DNA from: Glandiceps talaboti
Lineage: Eukaryota > Hemichordata > Enteropneusta > Spengelidae
Length of the DNA stretch: 64,000 nucleotides
Direction: 5' to 3'
NCBI RefSeq assembly: GCF_964340395.1
Contig: NC_135564.1
Coordinates: forward strand, 5,102,861 to 5,166,860
The notes below the pieces were generated by a model, which was given only the letters and a program-made list of their open reading frames with translations, searched no databases and was not told the origin of the DNA. Positions 17,522 through 27,325 of the stretch are shown piece by piece (the first letter of the stretch is position 1; each line of letters opens with the position of its first letter). A program made the position numbers and the translations under genes.

Positions 17522-18165
17522 CCACAGGCATGTGTTTCCCGAGTTATGTCTCAGAATAGTTCTATCAGAATACAATAAAATGTCGATAATATCATTAATA
17601 TTGACGTACATAACCAACTATATATGAAAGGGGTAAAATTACACTTGTTTCTGTGATCGCGCAGGTTCACTCATTGTCTTATTTCGCAGTGAGTGAACCT
17701 GCGCGATCACAGAAACAAGTGTAATTTTTTTATTTATTTTTTTATTTTAAAATTTTTGTGCTGGGAATTCCTCCCAGCGATTTTCTTTTATGCAGACAAA
17801 TACACACAAACAAACACAAATGCTACAGAGATCCATTCGGGTTTGGGACTACGTGACAGGGCTGTGTAGCACGCTCTATATCACGTTGCTGTGGAACTGT
17901 CAAGGCTTTCCCAGTCAGTCCACAGGCTATCCCAGAGTCACCCAGGCCCGGCAAACATAGCACCTGCGGGCTCCGTGTGAGTAATCGTCCCCGACTTTTC
18001 GAGTCATTACTCCAGGAGTCCCCCCAAATTCGCACTCGTCTTGTGTAATTTTTACCCCTTTCGTATATAGTTGGTTATGTACGTCAATATTAACGCTATT
18101 ATCGACATTTTATTGTATTCTGATAGAAATATTCTGAGACATAACTCGGGAAACAAATGCCTGTG
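17522..18165. mobile_element. Foldback (long inverted repeat) element
   Basis: The left arm (17,522-17,644) and right arm (18,043-18,165) are inverted copies of about 123 bp with only a few mismatches. Shared blocks include TTTCCCGAGTTATGTCTCAG, ATCAGAATACAATAAAATGT and TTGACGTACATAACCAACTA. The 398-bp centre holds a perfect 39-bp hairpin and a GC-richer unique segment (about 17,850-18,035). No transposase is visible. It ends about 340 bp before the start codon of the first death-domain gene, so it lies in that gene's upstream region. A simple inverted duplication is an alternative to a transposed element. Confidence 0.7.
17635..17728. repeat. Perfect 39-bp inverted repeat (hairpin)
   Basis: Arms 17,635-17,673 and 17,690-17,728 are exact reverse complements around a 16-nt loop. 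The stem contains TGATCGCGCAGGTTCACTCA. It shares its outer end (AAAATTACAC) with the arms of the surrounding foldback element, so it may be a nested insertion or a secondary inversion. Confidence 0.9.
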
Positions 18166-18507
18166 CCCATAAGCCCTTAGCTATTTAAATGACTATACAA
18201 AGTACAGAAAACAACTTTAGATCATACATCCATACCATGCATACCTGTACCTGGCGCACAAATTCATTCATTCATTATCTCAATATACAAATTTCTGAAA
18301 TATGTCATGACTTTTCCACCTTGGGTGAAAACAATCTACAAAATTGGAGATGTATATGCGTACGCACTGGTGATCGTGAATGGATCCGACCGCTGTGACG
18401 TACAGTGACCTCGCACAGCTGAGATGTCAAAGGTCGCGTACATACATGTGCACGTTCGTGATCGTGTCATAGTATTATATATTAATTTTAAGTTATAGAA
18501 TTTCCCC

Positions 18508-18820
18508 ATGGCGGAGAGTAAGAACATCGGGGATTTGACATTACACGAACTACTATGCAGTCAGGAATTGATGAACGAACTATCCAGCCTTCTTGACCCT
18601 GTACGGGATGACGGGAATGACCATAATTTATTACTAAAAAAACTGGGATTTCAGGCAGTACAAATAACGTACTTCAAAGACAAGAACCAACCAACACGTG
18701 AAGCTCTGTGCAGAAAAGCATGGAAAGTAACATTGTATGAATTAGTAAGCCATTTAGATGATATGCATCGAGCTGATTGTATCGCAGCCGCAAAGGGAGT
18801 CCTCATTCGCCATTTATTAG
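18508..18820 (+). CDS. Death-domain protein gene 1, exon 1
   Basis: First coding exon of a death-fold protein. The ATG at 18,508 sits in a strong context (CCCCATGG). The 104 codons are nearly all death domain: ELMNELSSLLDPVRDDGND (about residues 16-34) matches the helix 1-2 pattern of UNC5/NF-kB/MyD88-type death domains. It is followed by LLLKKLGF, the NQPTREAL motif and a helix ending in MHRADCIAA (compare the M-x-R-x-D pattern of the family). Such domains assemble signalling complexes in the cytoplasm through homotypic contacts. The exon ends at a good donor (TTAG|GTGAGT) in phase 1. The second gene at 25,333 has the same intron at the same residue and phase, so the two are tandem paralogues. 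Exact family (UNC5-, MyD88- or NF-kB-like) is not resolved. Confidence 0.85.
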
Positions 18821-19113
18821 GTGAGTTTAGCCTTCATAATATGGATATCAGATGATATATACCATGGGCCAGGTGTAAGTTGTAACGGATTGAGTGTACC
18901 TCTGACCATGGATGTCTCCCTAATACATCCATGCTCAGACAGACAACTAAACAACTGTTGTTTGGTGGTCTGACTATTCAGAGAATGTAAATAACGGCGA
19001 ATCCGTCACTTAGAATCTTACATGATCAAGAGCATGTCGTTTTGAATGATTCTGAATGTGCACCGGTTTAGTTTTCACATGGATGTATAACTATAATAAA
19101 ATCACGGTTTTCA

Positions 19114-19190
19114 CTAGTCCTACTTGCATACGGAGTAAGTCGTCTCTTGGTGTTGAGCGAAATGCGTGCACCATCTGCAAGCAGGACTAA
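19114..19190. mobile_element. Miniature hAT-like element, copy 1 (intronic)
   Basis: A 77-bp unit with terminal inverted repeats TAGTCCTxCTTGCA...TGCAAGCAGGACTA. It is flanked by the identical 8-bp sequence GTTTTCAC on both sides (one extra A at the right junction). An 8-bp target duplication is typical of hAT-superfamily transposons. It lies in intron 1 of death-domain gene 1. A related copy in opposite orientation is at 34,268-34,352. Confidence 0.65.
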
Positions 19191-19410
19191 GTTTTCACAT
19201 GCTCCCACAATGCCAATGGGTTCTATTCTACAGCCCGGGAAGGGGGAGGGGGGGGGGGGGCTTTGTTAGTTATGTTTATGAAAACACACAAACCAAACAA
19301 ATAAACCAAATCAATCAAACAAACAAACAAACAACATATAAACACTGATAAACATTAACAACCGGGTAATTTTGACGATTTCTGAGTCATACCTTGTCGT
19401 ATTGAAGAAT

Positions 19411-19471
19411 CTCATGTTTTTAAGAAAAACAAAAAAATATTATATTTTTTTGTTTTTTTAAAAACATAATG
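19411..19471. repeat. A/T-rich imperfect palindrome
   Basis: CTCATGTTTTTAAGAAAAAC pairs with GTTTTTTTAAAAACATAATG around a TATTATA centre, inside intron 1 of death-domain gene 1. In RNA it could form a long A-U hairpin. Confidence 0.7.
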
Positions 19472-19618
19472 AGATACTATAATAGTACTCGCATTTGGTT
19501 CTGGTAGGGATCAGTCATTTCCCTTATCGGGGTATGGCAGTATTGACTATTGGTATCAGCTTCAAAGAGAAGTGCTAGTAACACTCTATATGTACATTTT
19601 GTTTTTGTTTTTTTCCAG

Positions 19619-19699
19619 ATGGCAAGAAAACAGGTCTGGAAGACATTTTAGATTTAGAATCAACTGCCATTGCATATCAAAAGAATGCTGATATTACAG
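19619..19699 (+). CDS. Death-domain protein gene 1, exon 2
   Basis: An 81-nt exon between a strong acceptor (GTTTTTTTCCAG) and the donor GTTAGG, phase 1 at both ends. It encodes DGKKTGLEDILDLESTAIAY and seven more residues. The corresponding exon of gene 2 encodes DGTVIDHEDVLNLESAALGQ, so the D-G-x(5)-E-D-x-L-x-LES-x-A pattern is conserved between paralogues. This is the main evidence that the exon is real. The linker is acidic and probably follows the last death-domain helix. If the intron is retained, the frame stops at once (ACA GGT TAG). Confidence 0.8.
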
Positions 19700-19849
19700 G
19701 TTAGGAATTGTTTTCTTTTACTTTCTTTTGAAAATGTCATATATTGCATCATAACTGTCTGTACCTGGAACTTCGTCTCCCACTCTAGATTTCAGAGAAT
19801 ATTTTAGATTTTAACAAATCTAGAAATCCACCATCAGGCAGATTACATG

Positions 19850-20410
19850 ACATGCCTGTAGTTAACTTGGCAATGTGCAGATCCTGTGACCTATGTGTAT
19901 GTAAAACAAGTGCTAGCTGTTACAGGGTCTGTAATTTGGTGAAGTTTTATAGTTTTGTACTCACAGGCATGTATATAGGTGTGTAATTTCTGACTATATA
20001 CATTACTATGATCAATGAGTGATATACACAGATGTGTATCCAGAGGTGGGTTCATATATGATCCTTTCCAGGGTTTGTAAATTTGGTTAGATTTCAGGAC
20101 TGTATACACATGCATGTAACAGGCCTGATGGTGTAGGTGTGTATACATGTATGTTAGTGTAATTTCTGAGAGTATCTCAGAAACAGGTTATAATCCGGTT
20201 TTAAGTACACATGTACAAACATTTGCAATTGTGTCAAAATCAGAACTGTAACACACCTGTGTAAACATCCATGTATACAGGCATGTAACTATACACAGGT
20301 CTGGTCACATGTAGAAAACATAGACCCTGTGACATGAAAATGTATATGGCTGTGTTACAGTCCTCTCCTGTCTTTGACACAGACCTGTACTACAGGTGTG
20401 TTGTAGGGTC
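19850..20410. repeat. Degenerate tandem duplication in intron
   Basis: Blocks such as TGTAATTTGGTxAG, ACAGGCATGTA, TAGGTGTGTA and GTGTAATTTCTGA recur at about 145-bp spacing (about 19,929 and 20,074), with further scattered ACAGGCATGTA and CCTGTGAC motifs. It lies in the intron after exon 2 of death-domain gene 1. Confidence 0.5.
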
Positions 20411-20614
20411 TGCGCGGGAAGTTTTCCAGGGAAGAAATTTTATTTGGTGTGTAGAGTGCTCAGTTTTGATTAATTAATTTTTAATGTTAATACTATATTT
20501 GTTGACTACATACTGAGGACTACATTATGTGATGATATAATGAGAATAAGTCACTGTAGTTGAAACCCACGGTCAGCTGAACCAAAATGTAAATATGTGT
20601 GATTTTTTTTCTAG

Positions 20615-20696
20615 GATAATGCAACTGTGTAAAAAGCAAAGAAGAGAAGAAAGAATGAAAAAGTCACAAGAAATGGAGATAGTCAAAGAGTGCTGA
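20615..20696 (+). other. Possible alternative terminal exon of death-domain gene 1
   Basis: A good acceptor (GATTTTTTTTCTAG) at 20,601-20,614 is followed by GATAATG. Joined to exon 2 in phase 1, it gives one glycine codon then TAA. In a different phase the segment encodes a charged tail (MQLCKKQRREERMKKSQEME, then a stop at about 20,696). Joined to exon 2 the frame does not allow that tail, so use of this exon would simply end the protein after the linker at about 132 residues. Confidence 0.3.
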
Positions 20697-21103
20697 TCTG
20701 TGTTTTTGATTTCAATCGACTCACCTGTTACATTGTTCAAATTTGCTATGCAGTGTAAAATGGTACCCTGTCTAATACCTTTGTTAGGAGAAATGGTGAT
20801 GTTCGTGAACTGTACAAAGAATTCTTAGATGCTCAAATAACCAACTATCCTCTTTAAGTCGCATGCTAATGTGACAGGGGGTCGGGTTTAAATTCAGTAG
20901 ATAGGGAACGTGAAATTCCACCATCTTGAATGTTGCATTATGGGAAGTAGTTTCATTCCACTGAAGGACATAAATCAAGCAATGCTGAAAACAATCTGGT
21001 ACGTCATTGTAAAGACAAATACCTAGCCTTAGATATCCCATAGACTGTATATATCTATGGTTATCTAGATTCTTACAGGAGGGATATCTACAGGAAAATT
21101 TCT

Positions 21104-21215
21104 GATACTAGGCTTTTCAGCCTCTAAATCAGATCGTTGTCAGCCATATACAGCGTTGAGTGTGTATTAATGTCTAAAGTTGATGGTTGAGAGTCAATGT
21201 CAAATTTGTATGGTA
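21104..21215 (+). repeat. Dispersed repeat fragment
   Basis: CAGCCTCTAAATCAGATC, TTGAGTGTGTATTAATGT and GGTTGAGAGTCAATGTCAAA match 39,540-39,645 in the same order. It lies in an intron of death-domain gene 1 and probably comes from a non-autonomous element. Confidence 0.5.
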
Positions 21216-21459
21216 AGTTTTTTCACAGTTATACTTCCAATCATCCCAGATTACATATTATCGCAATTACAAATAATCCCAGAGTCATTTTTATGTGAAC
21301 ATGCTCAGAATTGATGGGAATTGGCCATAAAATTTCACGTATTTATTGATGGAGATTAAATGTGTTTGAAACAAATATAGATATAGTGACATTTTTAGAA
21401 GTACCAATGTAGCATATAACAATTAATGTAGTTAGTAAGGCAGTATTACTTTATTACAG

Positions 21460-21549
21460 TAGCGCTATCTAATCAGACTGTTGGAATTTGTAGTTGTCTT
21501 GGTAATGTTGTGACTGGAACTTACATTTACGTCAGTACATCAGAACAAG
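21460..21549 (+). CDS. Death-domain protein gene 1, probable exon 3
   Basis: A 90-nt open segment between acceptor TTTATTACAG and donor GTCAGT, phase 1 at both ends like exon 2. Joined in frame it encodes VALSNQTVGICSCLGNVVTG followed by TYIYVSTSEQ. The glycine-, valine- and cysteine-containing composition looks like short beta strands and turns rather than helix, but I recognise no family. A symmetric exon with matching phase and no stop is reasonable evidence in AT-rich DNA but not proof. Gene 2 has no counterpart; there the linker joins a membrane region instead. Confidence 0.55.
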
Positions 21550-22226
21550 GTCAGTAATGTAACTCATCGCTCAATGTTCGACTAAAGATACTGCAAAAGT
21601 AAATAAATCTTATTATTACATATGTACCAGAGTTTACTTACACTGGTGCACACACATACTCATGGTATTTGCACTGCAGTGCAATAGGGAAAACATTATT
21701 GCATACCTGTATGCTAATGATATGCAAATGAGGGTATGATTATTCCTTGTACATGCAAGTGCATGATCTCACAATGTAATTTTTATGGAAATTTGCAATT
21801 TTGGTAAACGTTTGTAATAATAACAGAGCGCCATTCTGGGTGAATTCCAGTGGGAGTACTCGGGTATTTCAGTATTTGTACTGTTTAAAAAGTGAATTCT
21901 GCTGCACTTTCTCTCCACTCGTGGAGTACAGCCACAAAGAACACTGCAAGCACTCGTGCAAATACCCCAAGTACGCCACACTTACACTCACATCATGAGG
22001 CTCTGTTATATTATTGTATGTATACAAAATATATAGATGTATTTCACAAATCTATTATGTGTACATTATCAGTTGATTATGAGTTATTCTGCAAATTTGA
22101 AATATATTGACAGTGAACATATATTGTAATTCAGTGAAATTTTTACTTTTTACATTCTTTTTGCAAATAATTGTTTTGTAGATTTTTAAGCCAAAAATGA
22201 AACAATTCTCAGTTCCACTTTTACAG

Positions 22227-22267
22227 CTTTGTACATTATACTCTATAAACTAAGAAGAAATGTGTGA
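22227..22267 (+). CDS. Death-domain protein gene 1, candidate last exon
   Basis: Acceptor TCCACTTTTACAG at about 22,214-22,226. Joined in phase 1 it encodes ALYIILYKLRRNV and a TGA. An alternative acceptor (TTGTTTTGTAG, ending 22,181) would instead give Asp-Phe-stop (TAA 22,187-22,189). Either choice makes a protein of about 163-175 residues. The best downstream poly(A) signal is AATAAA at 22,843. I cannot choose between these ends without transcript data. Confidence 0.3.
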
Positions 22268-22445
22268 GTCTTTCACTGTCCAAATCTTTAAGATTATGTA
22301 CTTGGGTTATTTTTTATTAGATTCCTGTAGCAATATATGTTATATAAATGAATGTAACTTGTGATAATGAATTATGATATGGCCCATTTTATGTTAGTAT
22401 TCATTTGCTCTGTTTGATACAACCACACAGAAACCATGCTAACCA

Positions 22446-22485
22446 TATCTTAGTTTGCCCATATCCTGATTTCCATAGTAGCATG
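22446..22485 (+). repeat. Isolated copy of the 23,100 minisatellite unit
   Basis: ATCTTAGTTTGCCCATATCC and the following TGATTTCCATAGTAG match the 64-bp units of the array at 23,100-23,537, but this copy stands alone about 650 bp upstream. Confidence 0.6.
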
Positions 22486-22842
22486 AAAGACATGCTAAGA
22501 TTTACAATAGCATGCGAAGATTGAATGAAAACAGTTTCTTGCTACATTGAATGAAAACAGTTTCTTGCTATATTTTTTCTCTGAATGAAATTAACTAATG
22601 TGCTACTATGCAAATATGAAATGCAGCGAACAAAATATTGGCGCCCACGTGTCTGTGTCTAGTTGCAGTACATTTAAATGGATTATTTCATAATAGACAA
22701 AATGAAGCAAGAATTGTGATTTTGCTCGTTTTGAAGTGTAGAGTGTGTTTCTTCTTGGTTTCATCATGCATCCAGTGAACACTAACATGAAATAGGCAGT
22801 ATGACAATTGCTAGACATGATTCAACATATTTTAGTAGTTGG

Positions 22843-22848
22843 AATAAA
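22843..22848 (+). promoter_or_regulatory. Possible poly(A) signal of death-domain gene 1
   Basis: Canonical AATAAA, the first I find downstream of the candidate last exon (about 575 bp away). Confidence 0.3.
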
Positions 22849-23099
22849 ATATTACCACGGAAATCAAGCTATTGGCAAACAAAGATAGGCACAAACAAAG
22901 AATGTTGTGTTGCACTTTTTACAAGTGGATGCGATAGCAATGCTGTGGTTATGTGGATTTAATCACCCTGTAATCAAGCTAGTGTATACGTAACACTGAA
23001 TGAGGTTGAATATGTAGCCAATTCAAAAAAAAACTTGTAATCAGAAACACCACCCTCCCGTGAGTGTAATTATATCAATATCCATTGACATTGCAACAA

Positions 23100-23537
23100 T
23101 AGTTTAAGTTTGTGTCTATCAAAGCTTGCCTATAGCTTGATTTCCATAGTAGTATATAAAATTGTTTTAGTTTGTGTCTATCTTAGTTTGCCTATATCCT
23201 GATTTCCATAGTAGTATATCAACAATAGTTTTAGTTTGTGTCTATCTTAGTTTGCCTATAGCCTGATTTCATAGTAGTATATCAACAATAGTTTTAGTTT
23301 GTATCTCTCTTAGTTTACCTATAGCTTGATTTCCATAATAGTATATCAACAATAGTTTTAGTTTGTGTCTATCTTAGTTTGTCCATAGCCTGATTTCCAT
23401 AGTAGTATATCAACAACAGTTATAGTTTGTGTCTATCTTAGTTTGCCTATATCCTGATTTCCATAGTAGTATATCAACAATAGTTTTAGTTTGTGTCTAT
23501 CTTAGTTTGCCTATAGCTTGATGTCCATAGTAGTAAC
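23100..23537. repeat. 64-bp minisatellite, about seven units
   Basis: Units begin with AGTTTGTGTCTATCTTAGTT at about 23,108, 23,169, 23,233, 23,296, 23,360, 23,423 and 23,488 (spacing 61-65 bp), and end with CCATAGTAGTATATCAACAA. Units differ by single substitutions. It lies between the two death-domain genes. Confidence 0.93.
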
Positions 23538-23637
23538 CTCGTGGTATATATTTCGTGCTGTGTACTCCTGTATCATGAACTAAAAAGGAAAGGATATTAT
23601 GTGGTCCTTAGGCATGTCTTTGAGAAAAGTAAAAGTT

Positions 23638-23712
23638 GTTTTTGTTTGTTTGTTTGTTTGTTTGTTTGTTTGTTTGTTTTTGGGGGTGGGTTTTTTTTTT
23701 TTTTTTTTTTGG
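23638..23712. repeat. (TTTG)n with T and G homopolymer runs
   Basis: About eight TTTG copies, then G-rich sequence, a T run and a G run. Apparent open frames across it are low-complexity artefacts. Confidence 0.95.
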
Positions 23713-24439
23713 GGGGGGTCCAATGGAAATTTGTGTGGGAGATTAAACCGATGCCAAATAATCATCAACTTCAAGTATGTATTGTGACGTATGTTAACTT
23801 TTAGAGTTCTTGACCCCCTCATTGAAGAACAATCACGTTGGTATATTTTTGTTTCATTCACATGAACAAGAAGCGATTATATATTTAAAAGTGATTTGAG
23901 TTTCAAATTTGATGAAAGCATGGATATTTCGATCGGAAAGGATGAATTCTCAACAAGATAGATTGATGGATTTTCCATACTAGTGTAGTTTAAAATATAA
24001 GGTTCCCGTAGAGCTGCACTTGAAATATATTTTATTCCCCATCTTGAAATGTAAGATGTATCATTCAAAGATAGTTGGCGATGCGACTTGGCTACATTCC
24101 AACTAGAGGAATTACATGTAAACTTAATAAGGGTATATTTTGTGGGGTATTAGAAATTACGAAAGACGATCCATATCGACGCGTACGTTGAGTATTAGAT
24201 ATATGTTTAGTGGGTGGACTTAATTGATTGAGCGACCCGGTTCATTCCACCAGGGTCATGACCTGCTTACACCGTCACGCCGTGCTCTGGATAGTTCGAC
24301 TGACGAATCAGGGCCAGTCAAGAAGTGTCTTGAATTTGTAATCACTGTGTTTGGATTCAGACGTGACACTATTTACACATGTCACCAAATACCTAGTTAG
24401 AGAAATGAATACCTTTTATTGCAATGGCTCACATGGGTG

Positions 24440-24625
24440 TCAAGACAATAGGTACACTAATATCATATGTCTGGAGATGTCATTCAAGTTAAAGTCTTTT
24501 GTTTTATTGTCATGGCGCTAATAATTTTGCACGATCTATTGTTATCTATTGTTATCATAGGAAGCTCAACTCCTATACTTTATTGTGATCTAATTATGTT
24601 ATATCTAATTATTTTAAGGACCATA
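24440..24625 (+). repeat. Interspersed repeat copy, plus orientation
   Basis: Homologous to the reverse complement of 12,680-12,905 (see that entry). A 124-residue open frame begins inside it at 24,467 and runs beyond it. The frame is hydrophobic, has no counterpart past the repeat boundary and no splice context, so I do not call it a gene. Confidence 0.6.
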
Positions 24626-25332
24626 TGGTCCATGGTCACAATAAGTCACGCACTAATAATCTTGGCCAACAACTACATTTCATACCAACAAGCTATACAG
24701 TCATGCAAAATCCAAGATCTTAAACAAAGACGTGGTATTATATGTTTGAAATTTACGAAATCCTTAAAGACATTCACAACTGGCTTCCAAATCAAACAGG
24801 AAAGGAAAATGGTCGAGGTTTGCGTAATTTGCATATGTTGAAAATGGATATTAAGTCATTCTGGGCAGGTAGAGGGACTTCCCAATGGGTTTCTGCCACG
24901 GCTGCATTTACGTTTTAAATATCGCGTTCTGGTGACTGGCGCCTGTCAGCAGACTCGGCCTAATTTTAAACAGCATTTAAATTTCATAAGTTGTTAAAGT
25001 ATTATGATTTATTCATCAATCAGTATTCAAAATTTGTTTATTTCACTTTGTTTATTACGTTTTACTAACTGTTTTGTGATATATCTATATAGTTATAATG
25101 TAATCCTTCACGCGGGTGAAGGGCCTTGACCTGCTCCACAAATGAATTCGACTGTCACGGTAAACGTGTGTCCCGCCCTAAACGACCGGCCCGACTCGTT
25201 CACTAAATAAAGGACAGTAACGTATAGTACGTCAACACGTCAGAAGTTTGTGCATACATTTCTTGTCCTTATTTTAGCAGGAAACTAGATCTAAATATTT
25301 TTTTACGGACGACACATGTACAGATATTCCCA

Positions 25333-25636
25333 ATGTCACAGATCGGCAAACTCACATTTCTGGAATTACCATGCGCCCAGGAGTTGATCAATATACTGTC
25401 ACTGCTCCTTGATCCAGTAAGGGACGATGGTAATGATCACAGACTGTTTCTGGAGAAACTTGGATATCGGTATTTAGAAGTCGTATACATCGCAGGAAAA
25501 CAACACCCAACACGTGAAGGTTTAGCTAGGAAGGGTTGGAAACTATCAATGTATGATTTTGAAAGAATTTTGAACAGTATGCCCCGAGAAGACTGTCTCG
25601 CAGCGATAAAGGACGTTATCGTTCACCATTTGTCAG
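25333..25636 (+). CDS. Death-domain/multi-pass membrane protein gene 2, exon 1
   Basis: First of four exons (25,333-25,636; 26,581-26,670; 27,722-28,233; 28,894-29,286). The joined CDS is 1,299 nt, a multiple of three, giving 432 residues. Exon 1 encodes a death domain: ELINILSLLLDPVRDDGNDH (about residues 14-33), LFLEKLGYRYLEVVYI, QHPTREGL and MPREDCLAA. It is strongly similar to gene 1 over its full length, with LDPVRDDGNDH identical. Death domains recruit partners by homotypic interaction, so an adaptor or receptor role is likely. The exon ends at a consensus donor (GTGAGT) in phase 1, at the same residue as the intron of gene 1. The start is the first ATG after upstream stops (context CCCAATGT). 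Confidence 0.88.
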
Positions 25637-25857
25637 GTGAGTACAATGGAACCCGGAAATTGTAAGTGAAAGAAATCGGATATATACAGTACAATTGTGG
25701 TAACTGAATATTATTGCGGTCATGTTAATGTGTTGTATTGTAAAGTTGTATTTTGACTCTTTGAACAAAGGTCAACCTAGGGTAGTGTAGTTATACCCTC
25801 AGTTCACATGGATACTAATGCCTGAAACAATAGTGATCTGAGGTAATTAACGTACGT

Positions 25858-25868
25858 AAGGAGGGAGG

Positions 25869-25947
<79 letters not shown>

Positions 25948-25990
25948 AGGGAGGGAGGGAGGGGGGAGAGATAGAGGGGGGAGGGAGGGA

Positions 25991-26041
<51 letters not shown>
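25858..26041. repeat. (GA)n / (GGGA)n purine tract in intron 1 of gene 2
   Basis: About 180 bp of almost pure purine: two long (GA)n runs separated by GGGA-rich sequence. Mirror symmetry and purine purity would allow triplex (H-DNA) formation. Pro-Ser-Leu frames on the other strand are artefacts. Confidence 0.97.
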
Positions 26042-26046
<5 letters not shown>

Positions 26047-26119
26047 ACAATAACATGTATGTACGCATACGCACACATGCACAGGCTCGTAAGCCTAAAT
26101 CACTAGTGACGCACAGTTC

Positions 26120-26469
26120 TATGGAAGCCCGGAGGGGACATATACGTAGAGCAAAATGTTAAAAAATTATCTCGTTATCTCGACTTATTATGTCGTTATC
26201 TCGACTTACTATCTCGTTATCTCGACATAGCTATTTGCTTGATTACCAAGTCTGGTACGAGATAGTTTGTCGAGATAACAGGATAGCTATGTCGAGATAA
26301 TGAGATAGCTATGTCGAGATAATGAGATAGCTATGTCGAGATAATGAGATATCGACATAGTAAGTCGAGATAACGAGATAGTAAGTCAAGATAATGACGT
26401 AATAAGTCGAGATAACGAGATAATCTTTAACATTTTGCTCTACGCAAATGTCCCCTCCTGGCTTCCATA
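26120..26469. mobile_element. Palindromic miniature inverted-repeat element in intron 1 of gene 2
   Basis: The element begins TATGGAAGCCCGGAGGGGAC and ends with its imperfect inverse GTCCCCTCCTGGCTTCCATA. Inverted homology continues inward through GAGCAAAATGTTAAA and repeated TTATCTCGACTTA blocks to a centre near 26,250. The right half has tandem units of about 22 bp containing CTATGTCGAGATAATGAGAT. Flanks show a near-perfect 6-bp direct repeat, CAGTTC on the left and CAGTTT on the right, consistent with a target duplication. No coding capacity. Confidence 0.8.
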
Positions 26470-26580
26470 CAGTTTAGCTGTCAGCTGAGAAACTACTTTT
26501 ACTTGTAGATTCAACACTCTCCAATGTCTGTTTGAATATTTATAGCCTTACACATTGTTCACTTTACAATTTTGTTTCAG

Positions 26581-26670
26581 ATGGTACGGTTATTGACCAC
26601 GAAGACGTTTTAAATTTGGAGTCGGCTGCTCTTGGACAGGTAGACCCTATTGATGGCAATAACTTTCAAA
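26581..26670 (+). CDS. Death-domain/membrane protein gene 2, exon 2
   Basis: A 90-nt exon (acceptor TACAATTTTGTTTCAG, donor GTAAGA), phase 1 at both ends. It encodes residues 102-131, starting DGTVIDHEDVLNLESAALGQ, homologous to exon 2 of gene 1. It links the death domain to the membrane part. Reading through the donor would add an open stretch of about 30 residues before a stop at about 26,769, so a short intron-retention form without the membrane part is conceivable. Confidence 0.82.
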
Positions 26671-27085
26671 GTAAGATTGTATTTTTTGACCCTAACTTTC
26701 ATCTCTGTACTTACCCAGTAACTTATCAGTTAAAATCACAGGTATATAGGAATTCATGGCAATTAATTTGAAGAATATAGATTTGTAGTAAGTAGCATTG
26801 AGAGAGATCTAACACCTATAATGTCTAGCATATCCATTTATTGAGACTCTTAACGCAGTTTTCCTTACGTTATTGAGACGACGGTGATACAATTTGAACA
26901 ATTTGAAAACAATTTGAAAAGTTCCGCGTTTGGGCTTCTTCCTCCAAAAATCTAATTGTGGAAATTGCCTAAGTATCGTATTATCAATTTTGAACTTTTA
27001 GACGAGATAGATGAGTCGAAGAATGTTGTGATCGACAAATATAACGAGACAGGACAGACAAACGTGCAATAAGTAAATATATAAG

Positions 27086-27213
27086 TGTGTGTGTTTGTGT
27101 CTGTCCGTTTGCCTGTGTGTGTGTATGTGTGTGTGTATGTATGTATGTATGTATGTATGTATGTATGTATGTATGTATGTATGTATGTATGTATGTATGT
27201 ATGTATGTATGTA

Positions 27214-27266
<53 letters not shown>

Positions 27267-27325
27267 ATGTATGTATGTATGTATGTATGTATGTATGTAT
27301 GTATGTATGTATGTATGTATGTATG
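27086..27325. repeat. (TGTA)n / (TG)n microsatellite in intron 2 of gene 2
   Basis: (TG)n-rich start, (TGTA)n from about 27,136, a (TG)n core near 27,218-27,250, then (TGTA)n again to 27,325. The roughly symmetric arrangement suggests replication slippage around the TG core. Confidence 0.97.

Noticed and set aside
17823-18035. A 70-codon minus-strand frame in the core of the foldback element
   Set aside because: No similarity to a transposase I know and no further copies in the window.
24467-24841. A 124-codon open frame
   Set aside because: Starts inside an interspersed repeat shared with 12,680-12,905. The similarity stops at the repeat end and the rest is low-complexity hydrophobic.
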